Source: CAYNJF01 sp964351745
Lineage (GTDB): Bacteria; Pseudomonadota; Gammaproteobacteria; Berkiellales; Berkiellaceae
Reading direction: 5' to 3'
Length of the DNA: 15,875 nucleotides
Assembly: GCA_964351745.1 (NCBI GenBank)
Contig: CAYGPI010000064.1
Location: forward strand, 1-15,875
Shown piece by piece: positions 6,908 through 13,726 of the stretch. The notes below the pieces were generated by a model. It was given only the letters and a program-made list of their open reading frames with translations, ran no database searches and had not been told where the DNA came from. A program made the translations under genes and the position numbers. Position 1 is the first letter of the stretch. Each line of letters opens with the position of its first letter.

Positions 6908-7904
6908 AAACGTTTGGTCGACGCCTACCTAATAAGCTGTCGATAATACCGCTGGCAGCATGAGCAAGTCCGCCTTCAATTTGGTTAGGAATGCTTTGTG
7001 GCCTTGCCGCAAGGGATGTGCTATTTTTAGCAGCCACTTCATCGGTGTAAGTTTGCAGCGCAACCCAATTACCTGTTCGCAAATGATCTGATTTTTTAAG
7101 AACTCGGTGTTCGTCGCCTCTTTCTGTAAAAGCTTCTAATTTAAGGCGAGTTCTATCATATTCAGTTTGAAGGTAGCTGATTAAGGTTTCTAATTCCTGC
7201 ATATTGTCTGGCGCCATGGCATCGATACCACTGCTTTCTAAAATAGCTCTTTTCTCTTTCATCGTAAAATATAATCGACTATGAGGTGTTGAAAATAGTT
7301 TATTAAAAGCAAGATTAAGTATCATATCACTGACTTTGGCACCAACGCCGGTTGTGACAAGCACGGTAGCACCGATGCTGACGACATTGGCAAAACCCTC
7401 GCCTAGAAAGCCAAAACCACTTTGAATAATATCTTTAAAACCTTGCGTAAGACCCGGCCATAAGGTTGGCACGAAGCCACCGAGGACGGCAGAGCCAATG
7501 GTGATAGGAAAGTGAATAGCAGCTCTTACTGTGTGAACAGTACCTTGCTCTTTATGAAAAATGAATGTTTGAAGATCTCTTAAAATTGTTTTTAAAGGGT
7601 AAGTACCGTAGCGAGTAAAAAAACTGTAAGCGATATTTTTGCCGGATTGACCATTAGCATCGGCTAAAGCTCCAATGAGCTCATCATAGGCAAGTGCATC
7701 TTCGTACTCATATCTCTGAGCTGCGCGATTTTCAGGGGCCAAATTCATGCGATATTCGCCTGGTTCGTCATCAGAGCTAATTTGAAGGGCTAATTCACCT
7801 TCAACTTCAACATCGGCTTCAAGAGGAACTTGCCTTACTCTTCTAGCTTTGACACGTCGGCGAGACCTTGGGCTCACGACGATTTCTTCTGGGCCATCTT
7901 GCAT
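6906..7904 (-). CDS. Hypothetical 332-aa protein with Arg-rich N-terminus and hydrophobic core
   Basis: Not recognised as a named family. There is no N-terminal signal peptide. Residues 13-24 form a strongly basic cluster (RSRRRVKARRVR), followed by an acidic stretch (27-50). The middle is hydrophobic and Gly-rich: about 129-151 (AIHFPITIGSAVLGGFVPTLW region) and 164-187 (FGFLGEGFANVVSIGATVLV region) could be two membrane segments or a buried hairpin. A charged helical region (212-265) follows, and the C-terminus ends in GRRRP. The start at ATG 7902-7904 is backed by AGGA seven bases upstream. It lies on the same strand as rsmB after a 170-base gap, and converges with the carbonic anhydrase gene. 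The mix of basic ends and a membrane-active core suits a secreted host-membrane protein, but that is inference; a bacterial membrane-associated protein is equally possible. Confidence 0.8.
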   Translation of the reverse strand: MQDGPEEIVVSPRSRRRVKARRVRQVPLEADVEVEGELALQISSDDEPGEYRMNLAPENRAAQRYEYEDALAYDELIGALADANGQSGKNIAYSFFTRYGTYPLKTILRDLQTFIFHKEQGTVHTVRAAIHFPITIGSAVLGGFVPTLWPGLTQGFKDIIQSGFGFLGEGFANVVSIGATVLVTTGVGAKVSDMILNLAFNKLFSTPHSRLYFTMKEKRAILESSGIDAMAPDNMQELETLISYLQTEYDRTRLKLEAFTERGDEHRVLKKSDHLRTGNWVALQTYTDEVAAKNSTSLAARPQSIPNQIEGGLAHAASGIIDSLLGRRRPNV

Positions 7905-7994
7905 ACATCTATCCTTAGCTTGTGCTTTTTATGACTAAAAACTTTTTTTCGGAAATAACTTTGAAAAATACGATTTTTTATTCAAGCGAAGCAC

Positions 7995-8023
7995 AGCATA
8001 ACGTATCTTAAAATAAACGTCTA
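7995..8023 (-). promoter_or_regulatory. Candidate promoter for the 332-aa gene
   Basis: On the minus strand TAGACG (8018-8023) and TATGCT (7995-8000) are separated by 17 bases; each hexamer has four of six consensus matches. It lies about 90 bases ahead of the start codon, in the gap after rsmB, and would make the gene independent of the def operon. It is weak but the best pair I see. Confidence 0.25.
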
Positions 8024-8070
8024 GCTGGGGAATTTAAGTTAATGTTTAGACTTATAGCTTTTTATTTTAA
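8008..8070. repeat. Long imperfect inverted repeat after rsmB
   Basis: TTAAAATAAA (8008-8017) is the exact reverse complement of TTTATTTTAA (8061-8070), and inside them GTCTA (8019-8023) pairs with TAGAC (8047-8051). The element begins 5 bases after the rsmB stop and overlaps the candidate -35 box of the following gene. There is no T-run after it, so it is not a clear intrinsic terminator, although transcript-end stabilisation is possible. Confidence 0.35.
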
Positions 8071-8074
8071 ATGA

Positions 8075-9352
8075 TTATTGGCTCATTTTTGTCAGTTTTG
8101 CATAGTAAAAGCCATCGGTCGTGTGAGCCGGTAAAATTTGTTGGCCTATGTTTTGCTTGATACCAAGATTGAGCTCGCATGGTATGATTTTGGCATCAGG
8201 CGTCTCTTGGATAAATGTTTCTATTTGTAAAACATTTTCTTCCTTAAAAATCGAACATGTTGCGTATAGCAAAATACCGCCTGGTGCTAATAATGGCCAC
8301 AGGGCTTCTAAAAGCTCTGCTTGCTCTTCTTGGGCTTGTAAAATAGCTTCTTGGTAGAGTCTTAATTTAATATCAGGATGTCTTCTTATCACGCCAGAGC
8401 CTGTACAAGGCGCATCGATTAGAATTCTATCGTACGGCTTTTTATCCCACCAATCATGAGTCAGAGCAGCATCTGCTGTAATCACCGTGGCAGATAATCC
8501 CAAACGTTTAAGCGAAGCTTGAAGCCGTTGCGAACGTTTAGGGTTAATCTCTATGGCATGCATTTTAATATCAGGGGTTGTCTCTAAGACATGTGCTGTT
8601 TTTCCGCCAGGAGCAGCACAAGCATCAAGCACTCGCATGCCGGCTTGAACGTCGAGCAATCTTGCAGCACACTGAGCACTTAAATCTTGCACAGAGACAT
8701 GCCCATCTTCAAAATTGGGGAGTTTTTGAACGTCCACGGGAGCTTCAAGTATTATAGCCTGTTCACAGCCATCAAGTTTTGTGGCATGAAGCGTTGTGTC
8801 TGCAAGGGCTTTGATATATTTTTCGATGTTTGTCTTTTGGGCGTTTATACGCAAAACCATAGGGGCTCTTTCCTGATTGGCTTTGATGATATGTGTCCAG
8901 TGATCTGGCCATTGTTGCTTTAATTTTTTAATGAACCATTTAGGGTGGTTGTGTTGAGCTTCTTCAGGAAGGGTGGTTGCAAGTCTTTGCTCTTTTTCTC
9001 TTAAAAAAGTTCGCAGCGTTGCATTGATCATACCCTTTGCCCAGGTTTTTTTTAATTCAAGACAGGCGTTGACAGATTCGTTAACGACGGCATGGCTTTT
9101 GTTGGAGTCTTGCCAGATTTCAAGGAGGCCTATCAGCAAGATGCTTTTAATATCGAAATCTTTTTCTTTGAGAGGTTTTTTGAGCAGCCCATCAAGTAAA
9201 TGATGTAAGAAATAATAATGACGTAGGACGCTAAAACAATAATGCTTAATGGTTGATGCGTGTTCATGATAGTCAACCGTGCTTGGCTCCCACATTTGAT
9301 TATCGGCCAAGACATCTTTTAAAATTTTTGCACTGATTGAGCGGGCCTTCAT
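8075..9352 (-). CDS. rsmB: 16S rRNA m5C967 methyltransferase RsmB
   Basis: SAM-dependent enzyme that methylates C967 of 16S rRNA. The 425 residues match the family (about 430). The N-terminal 1-130 is NusB-like, an RNA-binding helical domain. The C-terminal RsmB/NOP domain shows the SAM-binding motif VLDACAAPGGK (241-251), motif IV DAPCTGSG with Cys316, and motif VI YATCS with the nucleophile Cys366. It ends in the expected ILPAHTTDGFYYAKL segment. The ATG (9350-9352) overlaps the fmt stop by 4 bases (ATGA), so translation is coupled. Last gene of def-fmt-rsmB. In relatives trkA usually follows directly, but here the accessory block intervenes. Confidence 0.96.
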   Translation of the reverse strand: MKARSISAKILKDVLADNQMWEPSTVDYHEHASTIKHYCFSVLRHYYFLHHLLDGLLKKPLKEKDFDIKSILLIGLLEIWQDSNKSHAVVNESVNACLELKKTWAKGMINATLRTFLREKEQRLATTLPEEAQHNHPKWFIKKLKQQWPDHWTHIIKANQERAPMVLRINAQKTNIEKYIKALADTTLHATKLDGCEQAIILEAPVDVQKLPNFEDGHVSVQDLSAQCAARLLDVQAGMRVLDACAAPGGKTAHVLETTPDIKMHAIEINPKRSQRLQASLKRLGLSATVITADAALTHDWWDKKPYDRILIDAPCTGSGVIRRHPDIKLRLYQEAILQAQEEQAELLEALWPLLAPGGILLYATCSIFKEENVLQIETFIQETPDAKIIPCELNLGIKQNIGQQILPAHTTDGFYYAKLTKMSQ

Positions 9353-10281
9353 TGAAACGAGTCTCCAACTTTAAAAAATTCGGGTTTGGCATGAAGGATG
9401 TCTTCAATCGTTTGTCTCTTTTTACCAGGCAATTGAATCACCTTAAGTTGCAATAGACCATTTTGGGTAGACACTTCGACCATGTCTTTAGTGATGTTTT
9501 GAATGGTGCCTGGAGGCAACATTGTGGGAGATTGATCATGCCAGGAGGCACCAAATAATTTAATTCTAAAGCCTTGATAGATAGCGTAGCACCCAGGGTT
9601 TGGATCGAAGGCGCGCATCATTCTTTCAATATCTTGCGCGGATTGAGTCCAGTCTATTTTAGCTTGGTCTTTGTCAATTTTTGGAGAAAAGGTGACTTGC
9701 TCGGTGTCTTGTGCAACGGCTTTTAACAGTTTGTGTTGTGATAAGCCATCGAGTAAGACTTTCGCGCCAAGGGTTGATAGTTTTTGGAGTAGACTTCCTG
9801 TGGTATCTGAGTCTTCAATGGGGATGGCTTGGGTTAAAAGCACAGGGCCAGAATCAAGACCTGCTTCAAGTTGCATCAAGCTTATGCCGGTGGTTGTGTC
9901 GCCTTTCCAGATAGCATAATGAATGGGCGCAGCCCCTCGCCATCTTGGCAGTAAGGAGGCATGCACATTCCAGCATCCGAAAGTAGGTAGATCTAATAAA
10001 ATTTGTGGCACCATCATACCGTAGGCAGAGACAATGATAAGATCCGGGGCAATCGCCTTTAGCTGCTCTTGGATAGCCTCATCTTTTAGCGTAAGAGGTT
10101 GGGCAATAGGGATAGATTGGCTTAAGGCATAAATTTTAACAGGGGATGGGGTTACTTTTTGTCCTCTACCTTTTGAGCGATCAGGCTGCGTTAAGACTAA
10201 GTCAATCTTAAAATTGGCTTCAATAAGCGCTTGTAGTTGGATGGCAGCAAAGTCAGGAGTTCCTGCAAAGACAATTTTCAT
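9349..10281 (-). CDS. fmt: Methionyl-tRNA formyltransferase
   Basis: Transfers a formyl group from 10-formyltetrahydrofolate to initiator Met-tRNA, making fMet-tRNA for translation initiation. The 310 residues are the usual length. The N-terminal Rossmann domain begins MKIVFAGTPDFAA. The catalytic triad matches the E. coli enzyme: Asn105 and His107 in NVHASLLPRWRGAAPI, and Asp143 in GLDSGP. The flexible loop SKGRGQKVTPSPVK (36-49), which engages the acceptor end of the tRNA, is intact. The C-terminal OB-like domain runs from about residue 205. Its start overlaps the def stop by 4 bases, and its own stop overlaps the rsmB start in the same way. Confidence 0.97.
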   Translation of the reverse strand: MKIVFAGTPDFAAIQLQALIEANFKIDLVLTQPDRSKGRGQKVTPSPVKIYALSQSIPIAQPLTLKDEAIQEQLKAIAPDLIIVSAYGMMVPQILLDLPTFGCWNVHASLLPRWRGAAPIHYAIWKGDTTTGISLMQLEAGLDSGPVLLTQAIPIEDSDTTGSLLQKLSTLGAKVLLDGLSQHKLLKAVAQDTEQVTFSPKIDKDQAKIDWTQSAQDIERMMRAFDPNPGCYAIYQGFRIKLFGASWHDQSPTMLPPGTIQNITKDMVEVSTQNGLLQLKVIQLPGKKRQTIEDILHAKPEFFKVGDSFQ

Positions 10282-10784
10282 TCATCGGGTGCCTTGTTTA
10301 ATTTTTTGAGCTTGCTGAGCAAGAGGTTACGCTTTAGCTTTGAAAGATGATCAACAAAAACGATGCCATCTAAGTGATCTATTTCATGCTGTATGCAGTT
10401 AGATTCTAGCTCTGTGGTGGTTACTTCATGTTGCTTGCCGTGCTCATCAAAATACTGGCAGGTGATTTTTTCAGCTCTTTTTACTTTGGCGTATACGCCA
10501 GGGAAAGACAAACAGCCTTCCTCAGAGATGATCTGACCTTCTTGGTTGACAATCCTAGGATTGATCAGGCATTTTGGCTCATCTTGATCTGGAGAAGTAT
10601 CCATCACAAGGATCCTTAGTTGAATATCAACTTGGGTTGCAGCTAATCCAACACCTCGGTCGTGATACATGGTTTCTAATAAGTCTTTGACCTTTTCTCT
10701 TAAGTCATTATCGAATTCAGTAACCTCTTGTGCCTTGAGTCGCAAGCGATTATCTGGATATTTTAGAACGGTTAGCAGGGCCAT
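10278..10784 (-). CDS. def: Peptide deformylase
   Basis: Metal-dependent hydrolase that removes the N-formyl group from nascent proteins, completing the cycle opened by fmt, its operon partner. The 168 residues are typical. All three family motifs are present: GVGLAATQ (44-51), EEGCLS with metal ligand Cys91, and QHEIDH with His133, catalytic Glu134 and His137. It is the first gene of def-fmt-rsmB and has a strong promoter at 10821-10849. The ribosome site before ATG 10782-10784 is weak (GTGAG about 11 bases upstream). Confidence 0.97.
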   Translation of the reverse strand: MALLTVLKYPDNRLRLKAQEVTEFDNDLREKVKDLLETMYHDRGVGLAATQVDIQLRILVMDTSPDQDEPKCLINPRIVNQEGQIISEEGCLSFPGVYAKVKRAEKITCQYFDEHGKQHEVTTTELESNCIQHEIDHLDGIVFVDHLSKLKRNLLLSKLKKLNKAPDE

Positions 10785-10820
10785 ATGTAATTTAACTCAC
10801 AAAGAACGGTTGTTTAGATT

Positions 10821-10849
10821 AATATATCATGATCACGCATTTATGTCAG
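10821..10849 (-). promoter_or_regulatory. Sigma-70 promoter of def-fmt-rsmB
   Basis: On the minus strand CTGACA (10844-10849) and TATATT (10821-10826) are separated by exactly 17 bases, and TG one base before the -10 adds an extended -10 element. Transcription would begin near 10814, leaving a leader of about 30 bases to the def ATG. Confidence 0.7.
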
Positions 10850-10895
10850 TTCTGTAGCGCAGCGTGTATGTGCGCATCTTTCGTTCAAGCTCAGC

Positions 10896-10901
10896 TATAA
10901 T
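10896..10901 (+). promoter_or_regulatory. Candidate -10 box for the lysM-dprA-smg-topA run
   Basis: A perfect TATAAT lies 35 bases before the lysM ATG. No good -35 hexamer is found at 16-18 bases upstream, so an activator or another element may be needed. It stands back to back with the def promoter in the 152-base divergent gap. Confidence 0.4.
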
Positions 10902-10936
10902 AAAGAAAAAGAAGGCAAGACGACATAGGGTGTTTT

Positions 10937-12034
10937 ATGTGGGCAACTTTACTTAGATCTGGCTTTGGTTGCCTTATGGCGTTATGGATCCTTCAAGGCC
11001 ATGCCAGCTCTCAATGGCTAGCACCTGATCACCCGAATACCTATCAAGTACAACAGGGCGATACTTTGTGGGACATTGCCGGAAGGTTTCTAAATGATCC
11101 ATGGCGCTGGCCACAAGTTTGGAAAGCCTCTGATCTTGAGAACCCTCATTTAATTTATCCAGGTGATCTCATTGTTCTGACGATGGATGGTGAAGAGCCT
11201 AATCTGAGTGTGCGTAGAAACAATAATACTCAGAAAACGATTTATAAAGACGGTCAAAAAACAGTCAAACTTACTCCCAGGATCCGCTCTGAATCGCCTG
11301 AGCGCGCTATCCCCACAATTGCGCTAAGCAGCATTGGCCCATTTTTAAGTCATAGTAAGGTGACTCGTGTTGGTGGCTTAGAAGACGGTCATAAAATTGC
11401 TTCCGTCGATGAGGAGCGGTTATTGGTAAGCGAGGGCTATCGTTTCTATGTGGCCAATTTAGATGCGCCGCAAGGTGAAGTTTTAAGTGTTTTTAGAGCC
11501 GGTAGAGTGCTCATTCATCCAAAGTCAGGAGAAGAGCTTGGGCAAGAAGCTATTTATCTTGGATCCGCCAAAGTGGAAACGACAGGCAATATGTCTACGC
11601 TCTATCTTCAAAAAGGAGTTGAAGAAGTCCATCCAGGCGATTATTTGTTGCCTATAGAGAAGGATAGAGTTGAGCCTTATTATTTTCCTAAATTACCTGA
11701 AAAGGAAGGCCGCGGTTTTATCTTGACGGTGTTGGGCGGCATCAACCAAATTGGTCGAAATCAAGTCATTGTTATTTCTGGCGGTGAGGATATCCAACGA
11801 GAAGAAGGGGATGTCTTAACGGTACTGCAAGAAAAAAGTGATTTTTCTGCAAAAGTGAAAAAACGTGAAAAATTTGAAAAACTTATTCACCCAGGTGGTG
11901 TCGAGCAGCTTGATTTTGCTTCTACCCAGGTGGGGCGAGTGATAGTCTTTAAGGTTTTTGAGAAAACAAGTTTAGCGTTAGTGATGGATGCAATTCGCAC
12001 GATTCATTTGCGTGACGAGGTCAGAAGGCCATAG
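10937..12034 (+). CDS. Secreted LysM peptidoglycan-binding protein
   Basis: A conserved gammaproteobacterial protein found next to dprA and divergent from def. The 365 residues begin with a signal peptide (hydrophobic 8-20, probable cleavage after GHA near 21-23), so it is exported to the periplasm. A LysM domain follows at about 35-81 (YQVQQGDTLWDIAGRFL to YPGDLIVL), with the DPWRWPQVWKAS insert typical of this subfamily. The remaining approximately 280 residues form the family's long mixed beta region, with no catalytic motif that I recognise. It likely binds cell-wall glycan, and the exact role is unknown. It ends with TAG; the next in-frame stop would be TGA at 12077-12079, showing that TAG is used as a normal terminator in this genome. 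dprA starts 46 bases later. Confidence 0.9.
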   Translation: MWATLLRSGFGCLMALWILQGHASSQWLAPDHPNTYQVQQGDTLWDIAGRFLNDPWRWPQVWKASDLENPHLIYPGDLIVLTMDGEEPNLSVRRNNNTQKTIYKDGQKTVKLTPRIRSESPERAIPTIALSSIGPFLSHSKVTRVGGLEDGHKIASVDEERLLVSEGYRFYVANLDAPQGEVLSVFRAGRVLIHPKSGEELGQEAIYLGSAKVETTGNMSTLYLQKGVEEVHPGDYLLPIEKDRVEPYYFPKLPEKEGRGFILTVLGGINQIGRNQVIVISGGEDIQREEGDVLTVLQEKSDFSAKVKKREKFEKLIHPGGVEQLDFASTQVGRVIVFKVFEKTSLALVMDAIRTIHLRDEVRRP

Positions 12035-12080
12035 ACTTGCGTCCGAATAAAGACTGCAAGTTGTAAAAGGAGCCCTTGAG

Positions 12081-13202
12081 ATGGTTATATCTATCGATCT
12101 TGAAGAGAAACAATATTGGTTATTGTTGCATCGCTTACCTAAATTTGGCCCTGCGAAGTTTAAACATTTGCTTCAAACGAGTGCTCAGCTGAGTGATTGG
12201 TTTGACGGTTATAAGCCCAAAAAATCTTTACTACGTCTTTTAGAAAAATGGCAAATCTCCCCTCAATTCGATTGGAAGGGGGTTGACATAGATTTAAAAT
12301 TTGAAGCGCAGCCGAATCACCATATTGTGTGTTTGTTTGATGAAGCGTACCCCTGTATGCTTAAGAATATTGCCAACCCACCTGCTGTTCTATTTATCAT
12401 TGGAAATCTGCAGAATTTAAAAACGTATCAAATAGCCATGGTCGGCAGTCGCCATCCAACACCACTTGGTCAAGAGCATGCTTTTGATTTTGCAAGGGAA
12501 CTTGCCTTGGCGGGGTTAACTGTGACCTCGGGTTTAGCCCTTGGGATTGATGGAAAATGCCATCAGGGTGCTTTATCTGTTGGTGGAAAAACCATTGCAG
12601 TTTTGGGGCAAGGGTTGCCAAACATTTATCCAAAAAGGCACACTCGATTAAGCGCAGATATCGTTGAGCAAGATGGGACTCTTGTGAGTGAATATGCCAC
12701 GAACAGTCCCATTTTGCCTCAAAATTTTCCGCGTCGAAATAGAATTGTGAGTGGTTTAAGCTTGGGTGTTTTTGTCGTTGAGGCAACCATTCATAGTGGT
12801 TCGCTTATTTCAGCTTCTTTTGCTTTAGAGCAAGGCCGTGAGGTTTTCGCCTTGCCAGGCTCGATCCATAACCCTTTGTCTAAGGGATGCCATCATTTAA
12901 TTCGTCAAGGTGCTAAATGCATTGAAAGTATCAATCATATTTTAGAGGAGATACGTTATATCATACCGAGCCAAGTGTCGGTGTCGTCGGATTTAGATTT
13001 TGCAAAAAAGTCTGTGACTAAAAAGGAGGCTCTGTCTTCGCAACTTAAAAAGATCTTAAGCCATATTGGCTACGAGTGTACCCCTATTGATAGGGTTGTT
13101 AAACGAACAGGATTATCATCAGAAAAAATTTCCCCTCTTTTAAGCGAATTAGAGCTTCATGGTTGGGTAACATTAGTTTCAGGTGGTTATATCCGGATCT
13201 AA
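12081..13202 (+). CDS. dprA: DNA processing protein DprA (Smf)
   Basis: Binds incoming single-stranded DNA during natural transformation and loads RecA on it. The 373 residues match the family. The N-terminal helical domain occupies about 1-75. The Rossmann-like core shows MVGSRHPTPLG (120-130), SGLALGID (150-157), the signature FPRRNRIVSGLS (216-227), SGSLISA (239-245) and LPGS (258-261). The C-terminal winged-helix domain (about 315-373) is complete. ATG 12081 is preceded by a strong AAAAGGAG (12065-12072) with 8 bases spacing. It lies between lysM and smg in a same-strand run. Confidence 0.96.
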   Translation: MVISIDLEEKQYWLLLHRLPKFGPAKFKHLLQTSAQLSDWFDGYKPKKSLLRLLEKWQISPQFDWKGVDIDLKFEAQPNHHIVCLFDEAYPCMLKNIANPPAVLFIIGNLQNLKTYQIAMVGSRHPTPLGQEHAFDFARELALAGLTVTSGLALGIDGKCHQGALSVGGKTIAVLGQGLPNIYPKRHTRLSADIVEQDGTLVSEYATNSPILPQNFPRRNRIVSGLSLGVFVVEATIHSGSLISASFALEQGREVFALPGSIHNPLSKGCHHLIRQGAKCIESINHILEEIRYIIPSQVSVSSDLDFAKKSVTKKEALSSQLKKILSHIGYECTPIDRVVKRTGLSSEKISPLLSELELHGWVTLVSGGYIRI

Positions 13203-13216
13203 CGAGGTGACCAGTT

Positions 13217-13693
13217 ATGGAAGAAACAGTCTTAGATGTACTTATGTTTTTATTTGATAACTATCTCAACGCACATGTAGAGCTCGTAGGAGATGATGAT
13301 GATATTGCAGATGAATTGGAGCAAGCTGGGTTTGACGAAATAGATGTGAGTAAAGCTTTAAACTGGCTTGGGGATTTGTCTGACTTGTATCGAGAGGGTT
13401 ATGACTTTGTGGTACAAGGCAATGTTCAAAGAATATTAACGGTACACGAGAAAACTAAGTTAGATACCAAGTGTCAAGGTTACTTGATGAAATTAAAGAG
13501 GCAAGGCGTTCTCGATTTTGCCACAACCGAAATAATCCTTGAAAGTGCCATGGCAATTGATGTACAAACTCTGACCTTAGATCAATTTAAGAGAATCATC
13601 GCATTGGTGTTGCTAAATAATCCAAATGCTGAGGAAATAGCAGCAAGTGGTGAAGATTTAATCTACCAAGAAGTGGGGGGGATACCTCACTAA
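13217..13693 (+). CDS. smg: Smg family protein (DUF494)
   Basis: Small acidic protein of unknown function, conserved between dprA and topA in gammaproteobacteria. The 158 residues match the E. coli length (157), with the typical opening MEETVLDVLMFLFDNYL, an acidic DDDD stretch (26-29) and the LNWLGDL segment (48-54). GAGGTGA (13204-13210) gives a good ribosome site, and the start is 14 bases after the dprA stop, so it is cotranscribed. No membrane segment or signal peptide. Confidence 0.94.
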   Translation: MEETVLDVLMFLFDNYLNAHVELVGDDDDIADELEQAGFDEIDVSKALNWLGDLSDLYREGYDFVVQGNVQRILTVHEKTKLDTKCQGYLMKLKRQGVLDFATTEIILESAMAIDVQTLTLDQFKRIIALVLLNNPNAEEIAASGEDLIYQEVGGIPH

Positions 13694-13706
13694 AGATAAC
13701 TAACTT

Positions 13707-13723
13707 AAAAAAGGGGCCTTTTT
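13707..13723 (+). promoter_or_regulatory. Short hairpin over the topA ribosome site
   Basis: The smg-topA gap contains an A-run, GGGG, CC and a T-run: AAAAAG (13708-13713) can pair with CTTTTT (13718-13723). The GGGG at 13713-13716 is the only purine-rich ribosome site near the topA ATG (13727), so folding would hide it. A weak structure, and its role is inference. Confidence 0.3.
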
Positions 13724-13726
13724 GGC

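Noticed and set aside
2378..8074. Prophage, insertion sequence, CRISPR array or tRNA within the accessory block
   Set aside because: I found no transposase, integrase, phage structural gene, regular repeat-spacer pattern or tRNA-like cloverleaf in the block.
9671..9919. Two overlapping plus-strand frames of 82 and 67 aa
   Set aside because: Both are antisense to fmt and have Ser/Cys-rich composition typical of shadows.
12035..12062. ACTTGC...GCAAGT inverted repeat as a lysM terminator
   Set aside because: Only a 6-bp stem with a 15-base loop and no T-run; the dprA ribosome site follows directly, so readthrough is expected.
12397..12786. 129-aa minus-strand frame
   Set aside because: It lies wholly inside dprA, opposite its conserved core, has no ribosome site and resembles no protein; it is an antisense shadow.
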